The notes below the pieces were generated by a model. The model made no database searches. It was given only the letters and a program-made list of their open reading frames with translations, and was not told the DNA's origin. Positions 1-11,099 of a stretch of 64,000 bases of DNA are shown piece after piece (position 1 is the stretch's first letter; every line of letters starts with the position of its first letter). Both the position numbers and the translations under genes were made by a program. The DNA comes from Antilocapra americana (lineage: Eukaryota > Chordata > Mammalia > Artiodactyla > Antilocapridae), in NCBI GenBank assembly GCA_007570785.1, contig ML664152.1, positions 2,852,911 through 2,916,910 of the forward strand. Direction: 5' to 3'.

Positions 1-360
1 AGTGTTTAAGGGCATTCAAGGAATTGACCTGAGTGGCATGAGTGAGTGTTCGGTATGCGTTTCCTCTTCTCTGACACTAATCCCAGTTCCCCTGCCCTGC
101 TGAAACAGAAGTTGGTGGAAAATTCCTCTTTTCTCGTGACTACTGGACTCCAGGTGTCATTTTTATGAATGAAGAATCTAGTTTGGAATCTTTCCATGTT
201 TAAGAAGTTCCTCCATTGTTGAGGAATAGGCTTAGGATGTTTCTTGTTCCAGAATGTCTTTCTTAAAAGACAACAAACAAACCCGAAACCTGGATTACCA
301 GTTTTGTTTTGTTTTTTAAATTAAGTAGGTTATTTATTTTTGCTTTATCTTGGAAATGTA
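1..360. other. Unannotated intergenic sequence
   Basis: No exon, conserved reading frame or recognisable repeat seen. Confidence 0.5.
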
Positions 361-580
361 TGTGTGCTCAGTCACTCAGTCGCGTCCGAGTCTTTGCAAC
401 CCCCTGGGCTGTAGCCCACCAGTCTCCTCTGTCCATGGGATTTCCCAGGCAAGAATACTGGAGTGGGTTGCTATTTCCTCCTCCAGAGGATCTTCCTGAC
501 CCGGGGATTGAACCTAAATCTCCTGTGTCTCCTGTATTGGGAGGCGGATTCTTTACCAGCATGCCACCTGGGAAGCCCTA
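361..580 (-). repeat. Bov-tA SINE
   Basis: Reads as the reverse complement of the ruminant tRNA-Glu SINE: a body with CAAGAATACTGGAGTGGG, then the tRNA-like head ending in GGGAAGCCC at the high-coordinate side. Diverged but near full length. Confidence 0.9.
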
Positions 581-621
581 ATCTTGGAAACAGCCAAGAT
601 TTTCTGAACCTTAAAAATACT

Positions 622-815
622 TTGGGGTCTTCTCTGGTGGTCCAGTGGTAAACAGTTTGTGTTGCAATGAAGGAAACGTGGGTTTGATCCCTGCTCTGGG
701 AACTAAGATCCCATTTGCTGTGGGGCAGCTAAGCCAGTGTGCAGTAACTAGAGAAGGCCCACATGCCACAAGGAAGATCCAGCTCAGCCAGAAAAAAAGG
801 AAATAAAACATTTTG
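622..815 (+). repeat. CHR-type tRNA-derived SINE
   Basis: Starts with the SINE head TCTCTGGTGGTCCAGTGGT, has the B-box-like GGTTTGATCCC, continues into the CHR body (GGGAACTAAGATCCCA) and ends in an A-rich tail. Confidence 0.85.
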
Positions 816-1837
816 GGCCACCAGAAAATGCTCTAGATTCTTTCCTGGGCTGTCTGTGTCAGTTGACATTTTAATCCTCAAACACGCTTGTCTGGTTTGA
901 AACTCACCTTGCTGACTTCGGGTCACTGAGCTGATCCTTGTGATAGCCTCTGAGGCTCCGCTCAAAACAGCTGCAGGCCACTGGAGAGTTTTGAGCTGAG
1001 CGTTCATGGACATGTATGCTGACTTCCAGTGCAAGTCCCTGAGGGGCCATCACCGCTCGGCACCCCCACCCACAGAAATAATCTTGAGCCTCACCCTCTG
1101 TTCCCAGCCCACCTTCACGCCAGTGTTCCCTCTCTCTCCAGTGATACTCTGATTAAGAACAGATACACAATCTGGGCCAACAGCCAAGAATTTTAGACCC
1201 TCAAGGGGGCTCTTGGGGCAAATGATTCAACAAGAAAGAAGAGAGAGCGTGAGGGAATTCTCTCTTTCACTGAATTGATCTTCCTTGAGGCATTTGGATT
1301 CTCCTGTCATCTAACTGGAAACAAGGTTTGCTGTCCTCAGCGGTTTCACTTCGCTGTAGTGACTGCTTTTCTTTCCTTGCCCTGTGCCCCACAGAGGTTC
1401 TTAAACATCATTCACTGATTCTCTAGTTGTAAGAGAGACGAGTGTTGTGGAAAGCTGGGGGAGGTTACAAACATTACGAAGAAGAAAATAGAAACTTGTC
1501 AGAGTCCCAGTGTCTTGAGAGTGTGTGGCTTTCTTTACTCTCTGCACATCTGTCTGCTTTTACACCATACCTGGAAAGTATCCAATACATGGTCAGTGCT
1601 CACAAAATGTACTAACGTTTGACACATTAAACATTGGGATTTAATGTACTATGTGTACACATAATATTGTATTTTCATACATTCAGGGTGTTCTCTAGTA
1701 TTTCTCCATGGTATTTCATGACGACATTATTTTCGTCACATGGAGTTACAAGAATTTGTTTAATCATCTATTATTTGATAATCAGTCTGTCTCCAGCTTC
1801 TCAGTGTTAAAAATATTTCACTGGACTTGTTTTTGTC
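816..1837. other. Intergenic sequence without recognised features
   Basis: No gene or clear repeat seen. Composition is ordinary; the last part, from about 1600, is AT-rich and may be degraded repeat. Confidence 0.5.
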
Positions 1838-2385
1838 CTTATTCAGTTGCCAAGTCATGTCCAACTCCTTGCTACCCCACAGACTGCAGCATGCCAGTCT
1901 TCCTTGTCCTCACCATCTCCTGGAGCTTGCTCAAACTCATGTCCGTCAAGTCAGTGATGCCATCCAACCATCTCATCCTCTGTTGTCCCCTTCTTCTTTC
2001 ACCTTCAATCTTTCCCAGCATCAGAGTCTTTTCCAATGAGTCAGCTCTTCACATTAGGTGAAGTATTGGAGTACTGGAGCTTCAACTTCAGCAACAGTCC
2101 TTCCAATGAATATTCAGGGTTGATTTCCTTTAAGATTGACTGGTTTGACTTCCTTGCAGTCCAAGGGGCTCTCAGGAGTCTTCTCCAACAGCACAATTTG
2201 AAAGCATTGATTGTTCGGTGCTCAGGTTTCTTTACACTACAACTCTCACATCCATACATAACTACTGAAAAAACCATAGCTTTGACTATATGGACCTTTT
2301 AAGCAAAGCAATGTCTCTGCCTTTTAATATGCTGTCTAGGTTTCTCATAGGTTTCCTTCCCAAGAGCAAGCATCTTTTAATTAAA
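1838..2385 (-). repeat. BovB LINE 3' fragment
   Basis: The minus strand carries the C-terminal part of the BovB ORF (VVMYGCES..., WTARKSNQSILKEINPEYS) with breaks. It is a 5'-truncated copy of the RTE-class LINE, and its plus-strand reading runs from the usual CAACTCC...CCCCACAGACTGCAGC start to GCAAGCATCTTTTAATT. Confidence 0.92.
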
Positions 2386-2389
2386 ATTA

Positions 2390-2510
2390 AGAACACACTC
2401 TACCTGTATATATATTCTTTTTCATATTCCTTTCCATTATAGTTTGTCACAGAATATTGAATATAGGTACCTGTGCTCTACAGTAGAAACCTGTTGTCTG
2501 GTTACTTTCT
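2390..2510 (-). repeat. L1 3' region fragment
   Basis: Contains TATATTCTTTTTCATATTCC and ACAGAATATTGAATATAGG, the antisense of the artiodactyl L1 3' region, directly abutting the BovB fragment. Confidence 0.65.
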
Positions 2511-2707
2511 TAGCGTAGATTCTTTGGAATGGAATGACAGATAACAAGAGAGTTTATCTTAGATTCCTGACGTATATTGCCAAATTATACTCTAGGAAAG
2601 TGTGTAATTGGCACTCCTGTTAGTGACTAATGATATTTTTAGCGCAGATTTGTCAGGACTAAGTATTTTTTAAAAGATGCTTGAAAACTGGAAAACAAAA
2701 CACCAGA

Positions 2708-2825
2708 TTTTTTCTGGGTGCATTGCATGGCCTGCAGGATCTTAGATCCCTGGGCAGGGACCAAACCTATGACCCCTGCAATGGAAACCTGGGATCCTAA
2801 CCACTGGACCACCAGGGAATTCCCA
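2708..2825 (-). repeat. CHR-type SINE, head fragment
   Basis: Antisense head ending ACCACTGGACCACCAGGGAA at the high-coordinate side; the body is truncated. Confidence 0.85.
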
Positions 2826-3447
2826 CAGGAGACATTTTTAGATAAGAACTTGTGTAACTTCTCTCTAGAGTTTTATAGAAGCTATATATGCAAATAAAAG
2901 TTATTGATCTAATTGTAGAAGCTGAATTTTTAGACTGCTAACCAAGGATTCCAAGAATGGATAAAGTGGTTGAAATAAGGAGGCGTTTCTATGGGCGTGT
3001 TAAGACTGCAGCCTGGGATACACAGATTCAAGAAGCCCTTGAATTGTGTCCTGCAGGACTGACTGTACAATGGGAGACTTAGAAATGTCAAAAAAAATGC
3101 AAGACTACAAAAATTGTTTGCCAAGAACTGGGACTGGAGCTGATGAAACTAAGGGTGCTTGTTAAATAAGAACTGGTTGGGGTTTGAAAGGATTATATAG
3201 TTGAGAAGTGGGGGTGGGAGCTTTGACACTCCAAGGTTGCCAATAGCAGCTGCTGGGAAACAGTTTTGAAAATGGTTTGCAGTGCTCCCAAGCCTGACAC
3301 AGTTTACAAAATACAGGTTCTCGGTGATGCAGGAATGTGTCTGAAACCACATCCACCATGGCTACCTGGCTCCATCCTGCATGCCTGAACCAAGTTACCC
3401 CATTGAGGCTTTTTAATGATTTTAACTGTGTCATCAAGAGGTATAAG
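2826..3447. other. Intergenic sequence without recognised features
   Basis: No gene or clear repeat seen; A/T-rich with short open frames only. Confidence 0.5.
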
Positions 3448-3720
3448 GGGACTTCCCTGGTGATCCAGTAAGCACTGGACCACCTGCCAACGCAGAGGAC
3501 ATGGGTTCTATCCCTGGTCTGGGAAGATTCCACATGCTGAAGGACAGCTAACCCTGTGTGCTACAGCTGCTGAGCGGAAGTTCCCTGGAGCCCAGCTCCA
3601 TGATCAGAGAAGCCACGGGAGTCAGAAGCTGGCACACCGCAACTAGCAAGTGGCCTCTGCTCGCCACAAGTAGAGGAAGCTAGGGCACACCCAAAACTAA
3701 ATGTACATTAATTAAAAAAG
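3448..3720 (+). repeat. CHR-type SINE, full length
   Basis: Head GGGACTTCCCTGGTGATCCAG, then the CHR body with GGGAAGATTCCACATGC, ending in an A-rich tail near 3718. Confidence 0.88.
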
Positions 3721-3967
3721 ATGTATTGGTCTTCTGGGTGCTTCTGATGAGCACACCAAACGAGCCAGTGCTCCTCAGCCCAGGGCTCACCCAGACCTGG
3801 TCATGCAGCAGGAGAGGCCACGCGAGCTACTGGCGCACTCTCTTAGGATGCTTAGTAAGGACTGCACTGGCCACAGTGCACCCTCAGCTCAGCAGCGCCT
3901 CATCTGGAAAACATGGGTAATAACAGCATGCCAAGGGCATGTTTCCAGGGGAATCACATTCACTGGA

Positions 3968-4165
3968 GCTTCCCTGGTATCTCAGACTGTAAACAATCTG
4001 CCTACAATGCAGGAGACCTGGGTTTGATCCCTGGGTCTAGAAGATCCCCTGAGGAAGGGAACAGCTACTCCCTCCGGTATTCTTCCTGGAGCATCCCTTG
4101 GACAGGAGCCTGGCGGGATACAGTCCATGGGGTCACAAAGAGTCGGACACAGCTGAAGCAACTAG
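3968..4165 (+). repeat. Bov-tA SINE (first of a tandem pair)
   Basis: Head GCTTCCCTGGTATCTCAGAC, GGTTTGATCCCTGGG, body to AGAGTCGGACACAGCTGAAG. A second copy follows immediately. Confidence 0.9.
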
Positions 4166-4382
4166 CTTCCCAGGTGGCACTAGTGCTAAAGAACCTGCCT
4201 GCCAATGCAGCAGGAGATGGAAGAGACACGGGTTTGATCCCTGGGTTGGGAAGATCTCCTAGAGAAGGGAATGGCAACCCACTCCAATCTTCTTGCCTGG
4301 AACATCCTATGGACAGGGGAGCCTCGTTGGTTATAGTCCATGGGGTTGCATAGAGTTGGACATGACTGAAGGGACTTAGCAT
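4166..4382 (+). repeat. Bov-tA SINE (second of a tandem pair)
   Basis: Begins GCTTCCCAGGTGGCACTAGT and ends at GTTGGACATGACTGAAGGGA. Head-to-tail with the preceding copy, no spacer. Confidence 0.9.
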
Positions 4383-4589
4383 ATGTGCAAGCACATGCGA
4401 TGATACACGTGGGGCACACAATAAATGCTGGTGGTTAGTAAAATCAGCTCTTCTCACGAGACTGTAACTCCATTAGGGCAGAGGCTAGTGCTGTCCTACA
4501 CCCTGGAAACCATACTGTGCCTGGCCAGTAGTAGTTAGGTGTTAGATGGAGGGAAGGGTGTGTAAATCAATCAGCTGGTAATAAAAAAT

Positions 4590-4747
4590 GCAAGTCTCAA
4601 AAAACTAAACATAGGATTACCAGATGACCAGCAATTCCATGTCTGGATACATGCCCCAAAGAACTAAAAGCAGAGACTCAAACAGGTATTTGCACACTTA
4701 TGTTCCATGCCAGCATTATTTACAATAGCCAAAAAGTGGAAAAGGTC
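4590..4747 (+). repeat. L1 fragment, left part of a split copy
   Basis: Contains CCAGCAATTCCATGTCTGG and TTTACAATAGCCAAAAAGTGG, typical of the L1 ORF2 3' end. The matching continuation resumes at 5402 (GAAACAATGGAAATATCC), so this L1 was split by the BovB insertion. Confidence 0.8.
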
Positions 4748-5400
4748 CAACAAAGGTCCATATAGTCAAAGCTATGGTTTTCCCAGTAGTCATGTACAGA
4801 TATGAGAGTTGGACTATAAAGAAGGCTGAGTGTCAAAGAATTGATGCTGGAGAAGACTCCTGAGAGTCCCTTGGACTGCTAGGAGATCAAACTAGTCAAT
4901 CCTAAGGAAAAGAAAGTGAAAGCACTCAGTCATGTCTGACTCTTTGCGACACCATGAATAGTCCGTGGAATTCTCCAGCCCAGAATACTGGAATGGGTAG
5001 CTGTTCTCTTCTCTAGGGGATCTTCCCAACCCAGGGATCAAACCCAGGTCTCCCGCATTGCAGGCAGGTTCTTTCCCAACTGAGCCAACAGGGAAGCCCA
5101 CCTTATAGGAAATCAAGCCTGAATATTCACTGGAAGGACTGATACTGAAGCTGAAGCTCCAATACTTTGGCCACCTGATGTGAAGAGCCAACTTGTTAGA
5201 AAAGACCCTGATGCTGTGAAAAATTGAGAGCAGGAGGAGAAGTGGGCAACAGAGGATGAGATGATTGGATGGCATCTCTGACTCTATGGACATGAGTTTG
5301 AGCAAACTCTAGGAGATGGTGATGGACAGGGAAGCCTGGCATGCTGCAGTTCATGGATTTGCAAAGAATCAGACAGGACTTAGTAACTGAACAAAAACAA
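4748..5400 (+). repeat. BovB LINE 3' fragment, split by a SINE
   Basis: Sense-strand BovB sequence from GTCAAAGCTATGGTTTTCCC through the WTARRSNQ-type region to AATCAGACAGGACTTAG. It is interrupted at 4906-5104 by a Bov-tA SINE and lies inside an L1. Confidence 0.9.
4906..5104 (-). repeat. Bov-tA SINE inserted in BovB
   Basis: Antisense SINE from GTGAAAGCACTCAGTCATG to ACAGGGAAGCCCA. The flanks CCTAAGGAAA and CTTATAGGAAA look like a decayed target-site duplication. Confidence 0.88.
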
Positions 5401-5727
5401 AACAGTGGAAACAATGGAAATATCCATGAAAGCATGACTGTATAAACTAAATGTGGTGTATACATAGAATGCAATATTATTCAGCCTTAAAAAGGAAAGA
5501 AATCCTGACATGTACAACGTCAATGAACCTTGAGAACATTATGGTCAGTGATATAAATCAGCCACAAAAGGAATACTATATGAGTCCACTTACATGAGAT
5601 ACTGAGATTAGTCAAAATCATAGAGACAGAAAGTAGATGGGTGGGTGCCAGGACCTACATGGATGGAAATGGAGAATCAGTATTTAATGAGTATAGAGTT
5701 TCCAGTTTACAAGATAAAAAGAATTGG
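5401..5727 (+). repeat. L1 fragment, right part of the split copy
   Basis: Continues the 4590 fragment: GCAATATTATTCAGCCTTAA and GGAATACTATATGAGTCCAC are L1 3'-end sequence. Confidence 0.8.
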
Positions 5728-5935
5728 GACTTCCCTAGTGGCCCTTTGGTTAAGAGTCTGCCTTCCAGTGCAGAGGACCTGGGTTTGACCCTTAGTTGGG
5801 GAACCAAGATCGCACATGCTGTAGAGCAACTAAGCCAGCGTGCCACACCTAGAGCAAAGCCCTCCCACCGTGAGGAAGAGATCCCATGTGCTGCAAATGA
5901 GACTCTGCAGCCAAAAATTAAACACTGAAAAACAA
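5728..5935 (+). repeat. CHR-type SINE inserted in L1
   Basis: Head GGGACTTCCCTAGTGGCCC, B box GGTTTGACCC, body GGGGAACCAAGATCGCACA. L1 3'-UTR-like sequence (GACTGTGGTGATG, TATTTTGTATATTTTACCA) resumes after it to about 6060. Confidence 0.82.
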
Positions 5936-6060
5936 AAGATGAAAAGAGGGATGGAGAGGGACTGTGGTGATGTCTGCACAGCATGACGACTGTATTTAAT
6001 ACCGCTGAGCTAGACACAAGTGGCAAATTTATATTTTGTATATTTTACCATAGGAAAAAA

Positions 6061-6824
6061 TGGGCATGCTAGCTCAATGCTTTATCAAATAGCATGGAGG
6101 TAAATTCCCCACTCTAGGAGCTGACACATCAGATTTTAGCGAAACAAACATAGTGACAACAAGCCAAGGGTGGTAAAACATAATGTTCACTGAGAACAAA
6201 ACACACAAGAAGAGGTGTGGCCAGGATTCTGGCTCACCCAGGTGCTGGGCAGGTGCAGTGGGGCCAGGACTCCATGCCAACCAGAAGCTCCCAGCCGGGT
6301 GGCCTGGTGCTTGGACCATGCAAAGTCATGACTGCTCCTCTTGGGCAGCCAGTCCCCGGAGGGTCTCTCTGCGGTGAGGCCCCAGGATGGAGGGGCGCCC
6401 AGAGGTCATCCAGGGGCTGCATCCCCAAGCCTCTTCCTGCCTCTCTCAGAGGATGCTTCGGCCTGGCCTCTGCAGGGCTTCCACTTTCCTCCTCTGACCC
6501 CTACTGACTCTCCTGCTGTCTGGCTCTGCAGGGCATCCTTACAGCTTCCCAGGCAGGCTGTTCTCATTGGCAGGCAGCACCCGGTGGTGCCCCTGCGACC
6601 CACACATCTGTGGGCAGGACTCTTGGCTCGGCTGGGCACCGCCCAGGAGGAACCAGGAGCTCACAGCCGTGTGCAAGCCACCACTCCTCGGGGTGAGGGT
6701 CATGCCAAGACAGAGCTAGGCTAGCCAGGCCCTGCCCCTCAGAGCAGACTGAGCAGGCAGGGAGCAGATGGCTTTGATCCCCAGACAGCACTGATGCCTG
6801 TCACCAGGTCACACGCTGCAGAAC
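6061..6824. other. GC-rich intergenic segment without recognised gene
   Basis: 6200-6800 is GC-rich with several overlapping open frames, none with recognisable homology or splice context. I see no exon. Confidence 0.5.
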
Positions 6825-7085
6825 TGCAGTCCTATGAAACATCCAGAATGGGCAAATCTACGGGTCCTTAGAGACACCAAGCAGATGAGTGGTTGCTCAC
6901 GGCTGGGGTTTGGGCCCAGAATAGGAGTGACGACAAATAAGGACAGGATTTTGGAGGGTTATGCCAAAAATTTCTAAAATGGGGTTATTCTAGGATTGCA
7001 CGGTTCTATGAAAGTACTAAAAATTATCAAAATGTATATTTTAAATGGGTGAACTCTTATCATGTGAATATTTCAATAATTGTTT
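6825..7085 (+). repeat. L1 3'-UTR fragment
   Basis: Contains AGTGGTTGCTCACGGCTGGG and AGATGAGTGGTTG followed by an AT-rich 3' part, as in old mammalian L1 3' ends. Confidence 0.6.
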
Positions 7086-7087
7086 TT

Positions 7088-7260
7088 AGGGACTTTACTG
7101 GTGGTCCAGTGGCGAAGACTCTGCGCTCCCAGTGCAAGGGGCCTGGGCTCAATCCCTGATCAGGGAACTGGATCCCATATGCAGCAGCTGAGATAAAAGA
7201 TCCTGCGTGCCACAGCTAAGACCTACAGCAGCCAAATACATAAATAAATGTTTAAAAAAT
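7088..7260 (+). repeat. CHR-type SINE
   Basis: Head GGGACTTTACTGGTGGTCCAG, GGGCTCAATCCCTGATCAGG, ending in an A-rich AAATAAATG tail. Confidence 0.85.
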
Positions 7261-7540
7261 AAAAATCTGAATAAAGTTGGTTTTAAAAATTTTTAAGAAA
7301 ATGACATTCAAAGCAAAACAAAAAGAAAAAAACTGAATGCTTCAAAGAGAAACCAAGAAGAAAATAGATAGAAAGGGGAGGTCATTCTTTCAAAACAATG
7401 TTTTCTTTTTCTTTTTTCCTGAGCCTGTCTGACTGACAGGGAGGGCAGCCCCCCAACTTGCTGTCTCAGGTGAGGAGAGGAAGAAAAGATCCAGAAATTC
7501 TTCTGAGCTGATACCCAGGGAACTTCCCTTAACATTTCTT

Positions 7541-7718
7541 GGGCTTCCCCGGTGGCTCAGTGGTAAAGAATCCACCTGCCAGTGCAGGAGACACGAGTTA
7601 GATCCTTGATCCGGGAAGATCCCACATGCTGAGATGCAACTAAGCTGGTGGATCGCGACCCTTGAGCCGGTGCTCTAGAGTCTGTGTGCCGCAAGAGAAG
7701 CCCGTGCGACTAGAGGAA
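7541..7718 (+). repeat. CHR-type SINE
   Basis: Head GGGCTTCCCCGGTGGCTCAG, GGGAAGATCCCACATGCTG and GCCGCAAGAGAAGCCCGTGC. Confidence 0.88.
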
Positions 7719-7744
7719 TGCCCTCAGGTTTTGTTTATTTCACT

Positions 7745-8570
7745 GGATATGGACCTCTTTGGTGGTTTTTCTTTGAGCACAGTGACTATTTCATTCCACC
7801 CTCCTGTTCCTGTGGTTTCTGGGGACATTCAGATGTAATCCCAGTTCTTGTGACTCTACAGGTAAGGTGGTTTTTCCCTCTGTTCTCTTTGTTTTATCTA
7901 TCTTTGATCTGCAGTTTGAATATGATATGCCGGGTATAGAGGTTTTTTTTCGCATTTATCCTGTTTGGTGTTCTCTTAGCTTCTTGGATATGTGGTTTGA
8001 TGTCTGTTGTTGATTTTATAAAGTTATCAGCCACCGTTATTTCAGTCATTTTGTCTGTTCCTTTCGTCTCCTGGTATTTCCATATATGGGATTTCCTCAT
8101 AGCTCAGTCTGTAAAGAATCTGCCTGCAATGCAGGAGACCTGGATTCAATTCCTGGGTCAGGAAGATCCCCTGGAGAAGGAAATGGCAACCCACTCCAGT
8201 ATTCTTTTCTGGAGAATCCCATAGACAGAGGAGCCTGGCAGGCTACAGTCCATGGGGCCGCAAGAGTTGGACACGATTTAGCGACTAAACCAACAATTTC
8301 CACAATATGTATACAATTGTCCTACAGTTCTTGGCTCTTCTGTTGGGTGTTTTTCATTTCTTTTTCTCTCTGCACTTCAGTTGGTCTCTATTGACATACG
8401 TTCAAGTTCTTTGAGTCCCTTCTTGGACATCAGTAGACTGATGTCCACAGGCGCATCGTCTGTGTGGCCCTGCAGGGCAGCTGTCTCTTGTTTGTAGCTC
8501 TGAGTAACAGAGTCCTGTCTTTCATTTGTCTGAGCATCATTGTATTGTGTCCTACCACCAAATAAAATCT
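7745..8570 (-). repeat. Old L1 fragments with nested SINE
   Basis: TTGGTGTTCTCTTAGCTTC and TGGATATGTGGTTTGATGTC resemble antisense L1 3' sequence; matching style continues after the SINE at 8302. Boundaries are approximate. Confidence 0.55.
8085..8301 (+). repeat. Bov-tA SINE inside L1
   Basis: Head GGGATTTCCTCATAGCTCAG, body TGGCAACCCACTCCAGTATT, end AGTTGGACACGATTTAGCGA. Well preserved. Confidence 0.92.
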
Positions 8571-9640
8571 TTACATCTTATAAAACACTGAAAAAGAACC
8601 AGCATCCAAAATACACAAAGAATTCTTGAAACTCAATAATAAGGAAATAAACACTCCAGTTAAAAATGGGCCAAAGATCTGAACAGACACCTCACCAAAG
8701 GAGATGTGCAGATAAGCATGTGAAAATTTCTCAACATTGCACATCATCTGGGGATGCAAATTAAAATAATATCACCTACTAAGACAGCTAAAGCCTGGAA
8801 CCTTGATGATACCAAGTGCTGATGAGGGTGTGGAGCAATAGGAACTCATTCATTGCTGGTGGGAATTAAAATGGTATAGTCACTTTGGAACACAGTTTGG
8901 CTAATAAAGCTTGATAAAGCTACACATAGTTTTACCATATAATGTAGTGATTGCATTCCTTAATACTTACCTAGTAAGTGGAAAAGTTTTCTTTCACACA
9001 AAAATTTGTACATGGACATTCATAACAGGTTTATTCTAATTATTATTCCAGTTGTCAGCAATGGGAACAACCAAGACACCAACAGTAGATGAATGGGTAA
9101 ACAAAGTGAGGTCAGTCCACAGAGCGGGCTGTTATTCAAAAGTTAAACAAATAACATAGAGGAAACTTAAATGCACGTTGCTAAGGGGAAGGAGCCAATC
9201 TGAAAAGGCTACAAACTGTATGAGTCTGACTAAATGATGTTCTGGCAATGTTAAAACTACGGGGTAGTAAGAGAAACTCGGTGGTGGCCAAGGGTGGGAA
9301 CGGGGAGGGATGAATAGGCAGTATACAGAGCGGTTTCAGGGCAGGGAAACTACTCTGTATGAGACTATCAGTGGTGGACATGTATCATCACAAATTTGTC
9401 ACAATCCACAGAATGTCCAACACCAAAGAATGAATCCTGTTGTAAACCAAGAGCTTGGTTAATACCAATGTTATAACCCTGGTTCATCGATTGTAACAAA
9501 GCTACACTAATTCCAGAGGTTAATAATAGGGGAACCTATGTATGTGCAAGGGAGTATGGAGAAATTCTACTGTCAGAACTATTCTAAACAAACAAGCTCT
9601 ATGAATTAAAATAACACAAGCTTATAAATAAAAATTGTGT
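8571..9640 (+). repeat. L1 3' end (ORF2 tail and 3'UTR), degraded
   Basis: Follows the L1 ORF2 3' order: AATGGGCCAAAGATCTGAAC, GGTGTGGAGCAATAGG, CATTGCTGGTGGGAATTAAA, then 3'UTR-like sequence to about 9640. No intact frame survives. Confidence 0.85.
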
Positions 9641-9717
9641 GCAATTCTATGACCCATTGATGTAAATCTAGAATTTTTATGTTTTTTTTTTCCTTTTTTT
9701 TTTAAGAGCAGAGGAGT

Positions 9718-9848
9718 TGGGGGATTCCCTGGTGGGCTAATGGTTAGGACTCTGCTCTCCCACTGCCGGGGGCCTGGGTTCAATCCCTCGTCAGGGACTA
9801 AAATCCCAAGTGCCTTGTGGTGTGGTGGGAAACAAACAAAAAAAAGAG
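9718..9848 (+). repeat. CHR-type SINE, short
   Basis: Head GGGGATTCCCTGGTGGGC, GGGTTCAATCCCTCGTCAGG, then an A-rich tail. Confidence 0.85.
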
Positions 9849-9889
9849 GGTAGAAGAGTCAGATCTCTTGTACTATTTTTTAAATATTG

Positions 9890-10064
9890 ATTTATTATTT
9901 TGGGCTGTGCTGGGTCTTAGTTGTGGCATGTGGAAAATTTAGTTGCAGCCTGTGAACCCTTAGCTGTAACATGTGGGATCCAGTTCCCTGACCAGGGATC
10001 CAACCTGGGCCTCTAGCATTGAGAGTGCAGAGTCTTAGCCACTGGACCACCAGGGAGGTCTGCC
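9890..10064 (-). repeat. CHR-type SINE
   Basis: Antisense copy: GGGCTGTGCTGGGTCTTAG through CCCTGACCAGGGATCCAACC to CCACTGGACCACCAGGGAG. Confidence 0.88.
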
Positions 10065-10105
10065 TCATCTCATGCTGTTTTATACCCTGCGATTTTCACT
10101 GGTGT

Positions 10106-10215
10106 GTCAGTTCAGTTCAGCCACTCAGTCGTGTTCAACTCTCTGAGACCCCACAGACTGCAGCATGGCAGGCCTCCTCATCCATCACCAACTCCTGGAG
10201 CCTGCTCAAACTCAT
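10106..10215 (-). repeat. BovB terminal fragment
   Basis: CAGTTCAGTTCAGCCACTCA and CCATCACCAACTCCTGGAGC mark the BovB 3' end in antisense; about 110 bases long. Confidence 0.8.
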
Positions 10216-10439
10216 GTGTGTTTGTGCTGTGCATGTTTCCATATCAATAGTTATTTTATATCATCATTTCTCATGACCATATTTTACTCGAATGAACTCA
10301 TATTTAGTTTTTTTCTTCAGTACATCCTAGTCGCAGTTAATGGATGTTTAAGTTGTTACTGTTTCACAAGAATTGAGTTTTGTTTAAGCTACATGAGTTC
10401 AACTACAAGTGCTCAGCCAAAGAAAAGGGAGTGAAACCA

Positions 10440-10540
10440 CCATTAACAAAAGGAAAGGCAAGACATGGAAGCAACCTAACTGTCCACTGATCGATGAGTG
10501 GATAAAGAAAATGTGGCACAAAAATATAATGGAATATTTG
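10440..10540 (+). repeat. L1 fragment
   Basis: ACATGGAAGCAACCTAACTG and ATGAGTGGATAAAGAAAATG are L1 ORF2 3' sequence, cut off by the following BovB. Confidence 0.75.
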
Positions 10541-11085
10541 CTGTTCAGTCACTAAGTTGTATCCAACTCTGTGACCCCAGGGACTGTAGCCCACCAGGCT
10601 TTGACCTGATGGACCCCTGTCCATCAAGTCAGTGATGCCATCCAGCCATCTCATCCTCTGTCTTCCCCTTCTCCTCCTGCCCCCAATCCTTCCCAGCATC
10701 AGGGTCTTTTCCAATGAGTCAACTCTTCGCATGAAGTGGCCAAAATATTGGTGTTTCGGTTTCGACATGAACACCCAGGACTGATCTCCTTTAGGATAGA
10801 CTGGTTGGATCTCCTTGCAGTCCAAGGGACTCTCAAGAGTGTTCTCCAACACCACAGTTCAAAAGCATCAATTCTTCTGTGCTCAGCTTTCTTTATAGTC
10901 CAACTATCACATCCATACATGACTACTGGAAAAGCCGTAACCTTGACTAGACGGACCTTTGTTGGCAAAGTAATATCTCTGCTTTTCAATATGCTATCTA
11001 GGTTGGTCATAACCTTCCTTCCAAGGTTAATTTCATGGGTTCAGTCACCATCTGCAGTAATTTTGGAGCCCAGAAAAAAATGTAT
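10541..11085 (-). repeat. BovB LINE 3' fragment
   Basis: The minus strand carries degraded BovB C-terminal coding sequence (VVMYGCDSWTIKKAEHRRID, then WTARRSNQSILKEISPG and RRGRQRMRWLDGITD). Frames are broken. Confidence 0.93.
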
Positions 11086-11099
11086 ATGTAAAACTAAGT

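Noticed and set aside
361..5935. tRNA-like A and B box sequences in many places
   Set aside because: They belong to tRNA-Glu-derived SINE heads, not functional tRNA genes; no complete cloverleaf with CCA-proximal stem was seen.
10403..11010. Long minus-strand frames resembling a reverse transcriptase C-terminus
   Set aside because: These are BovB LINE remnants with frame breaks, so they are annotated as repeat and not as a gene.
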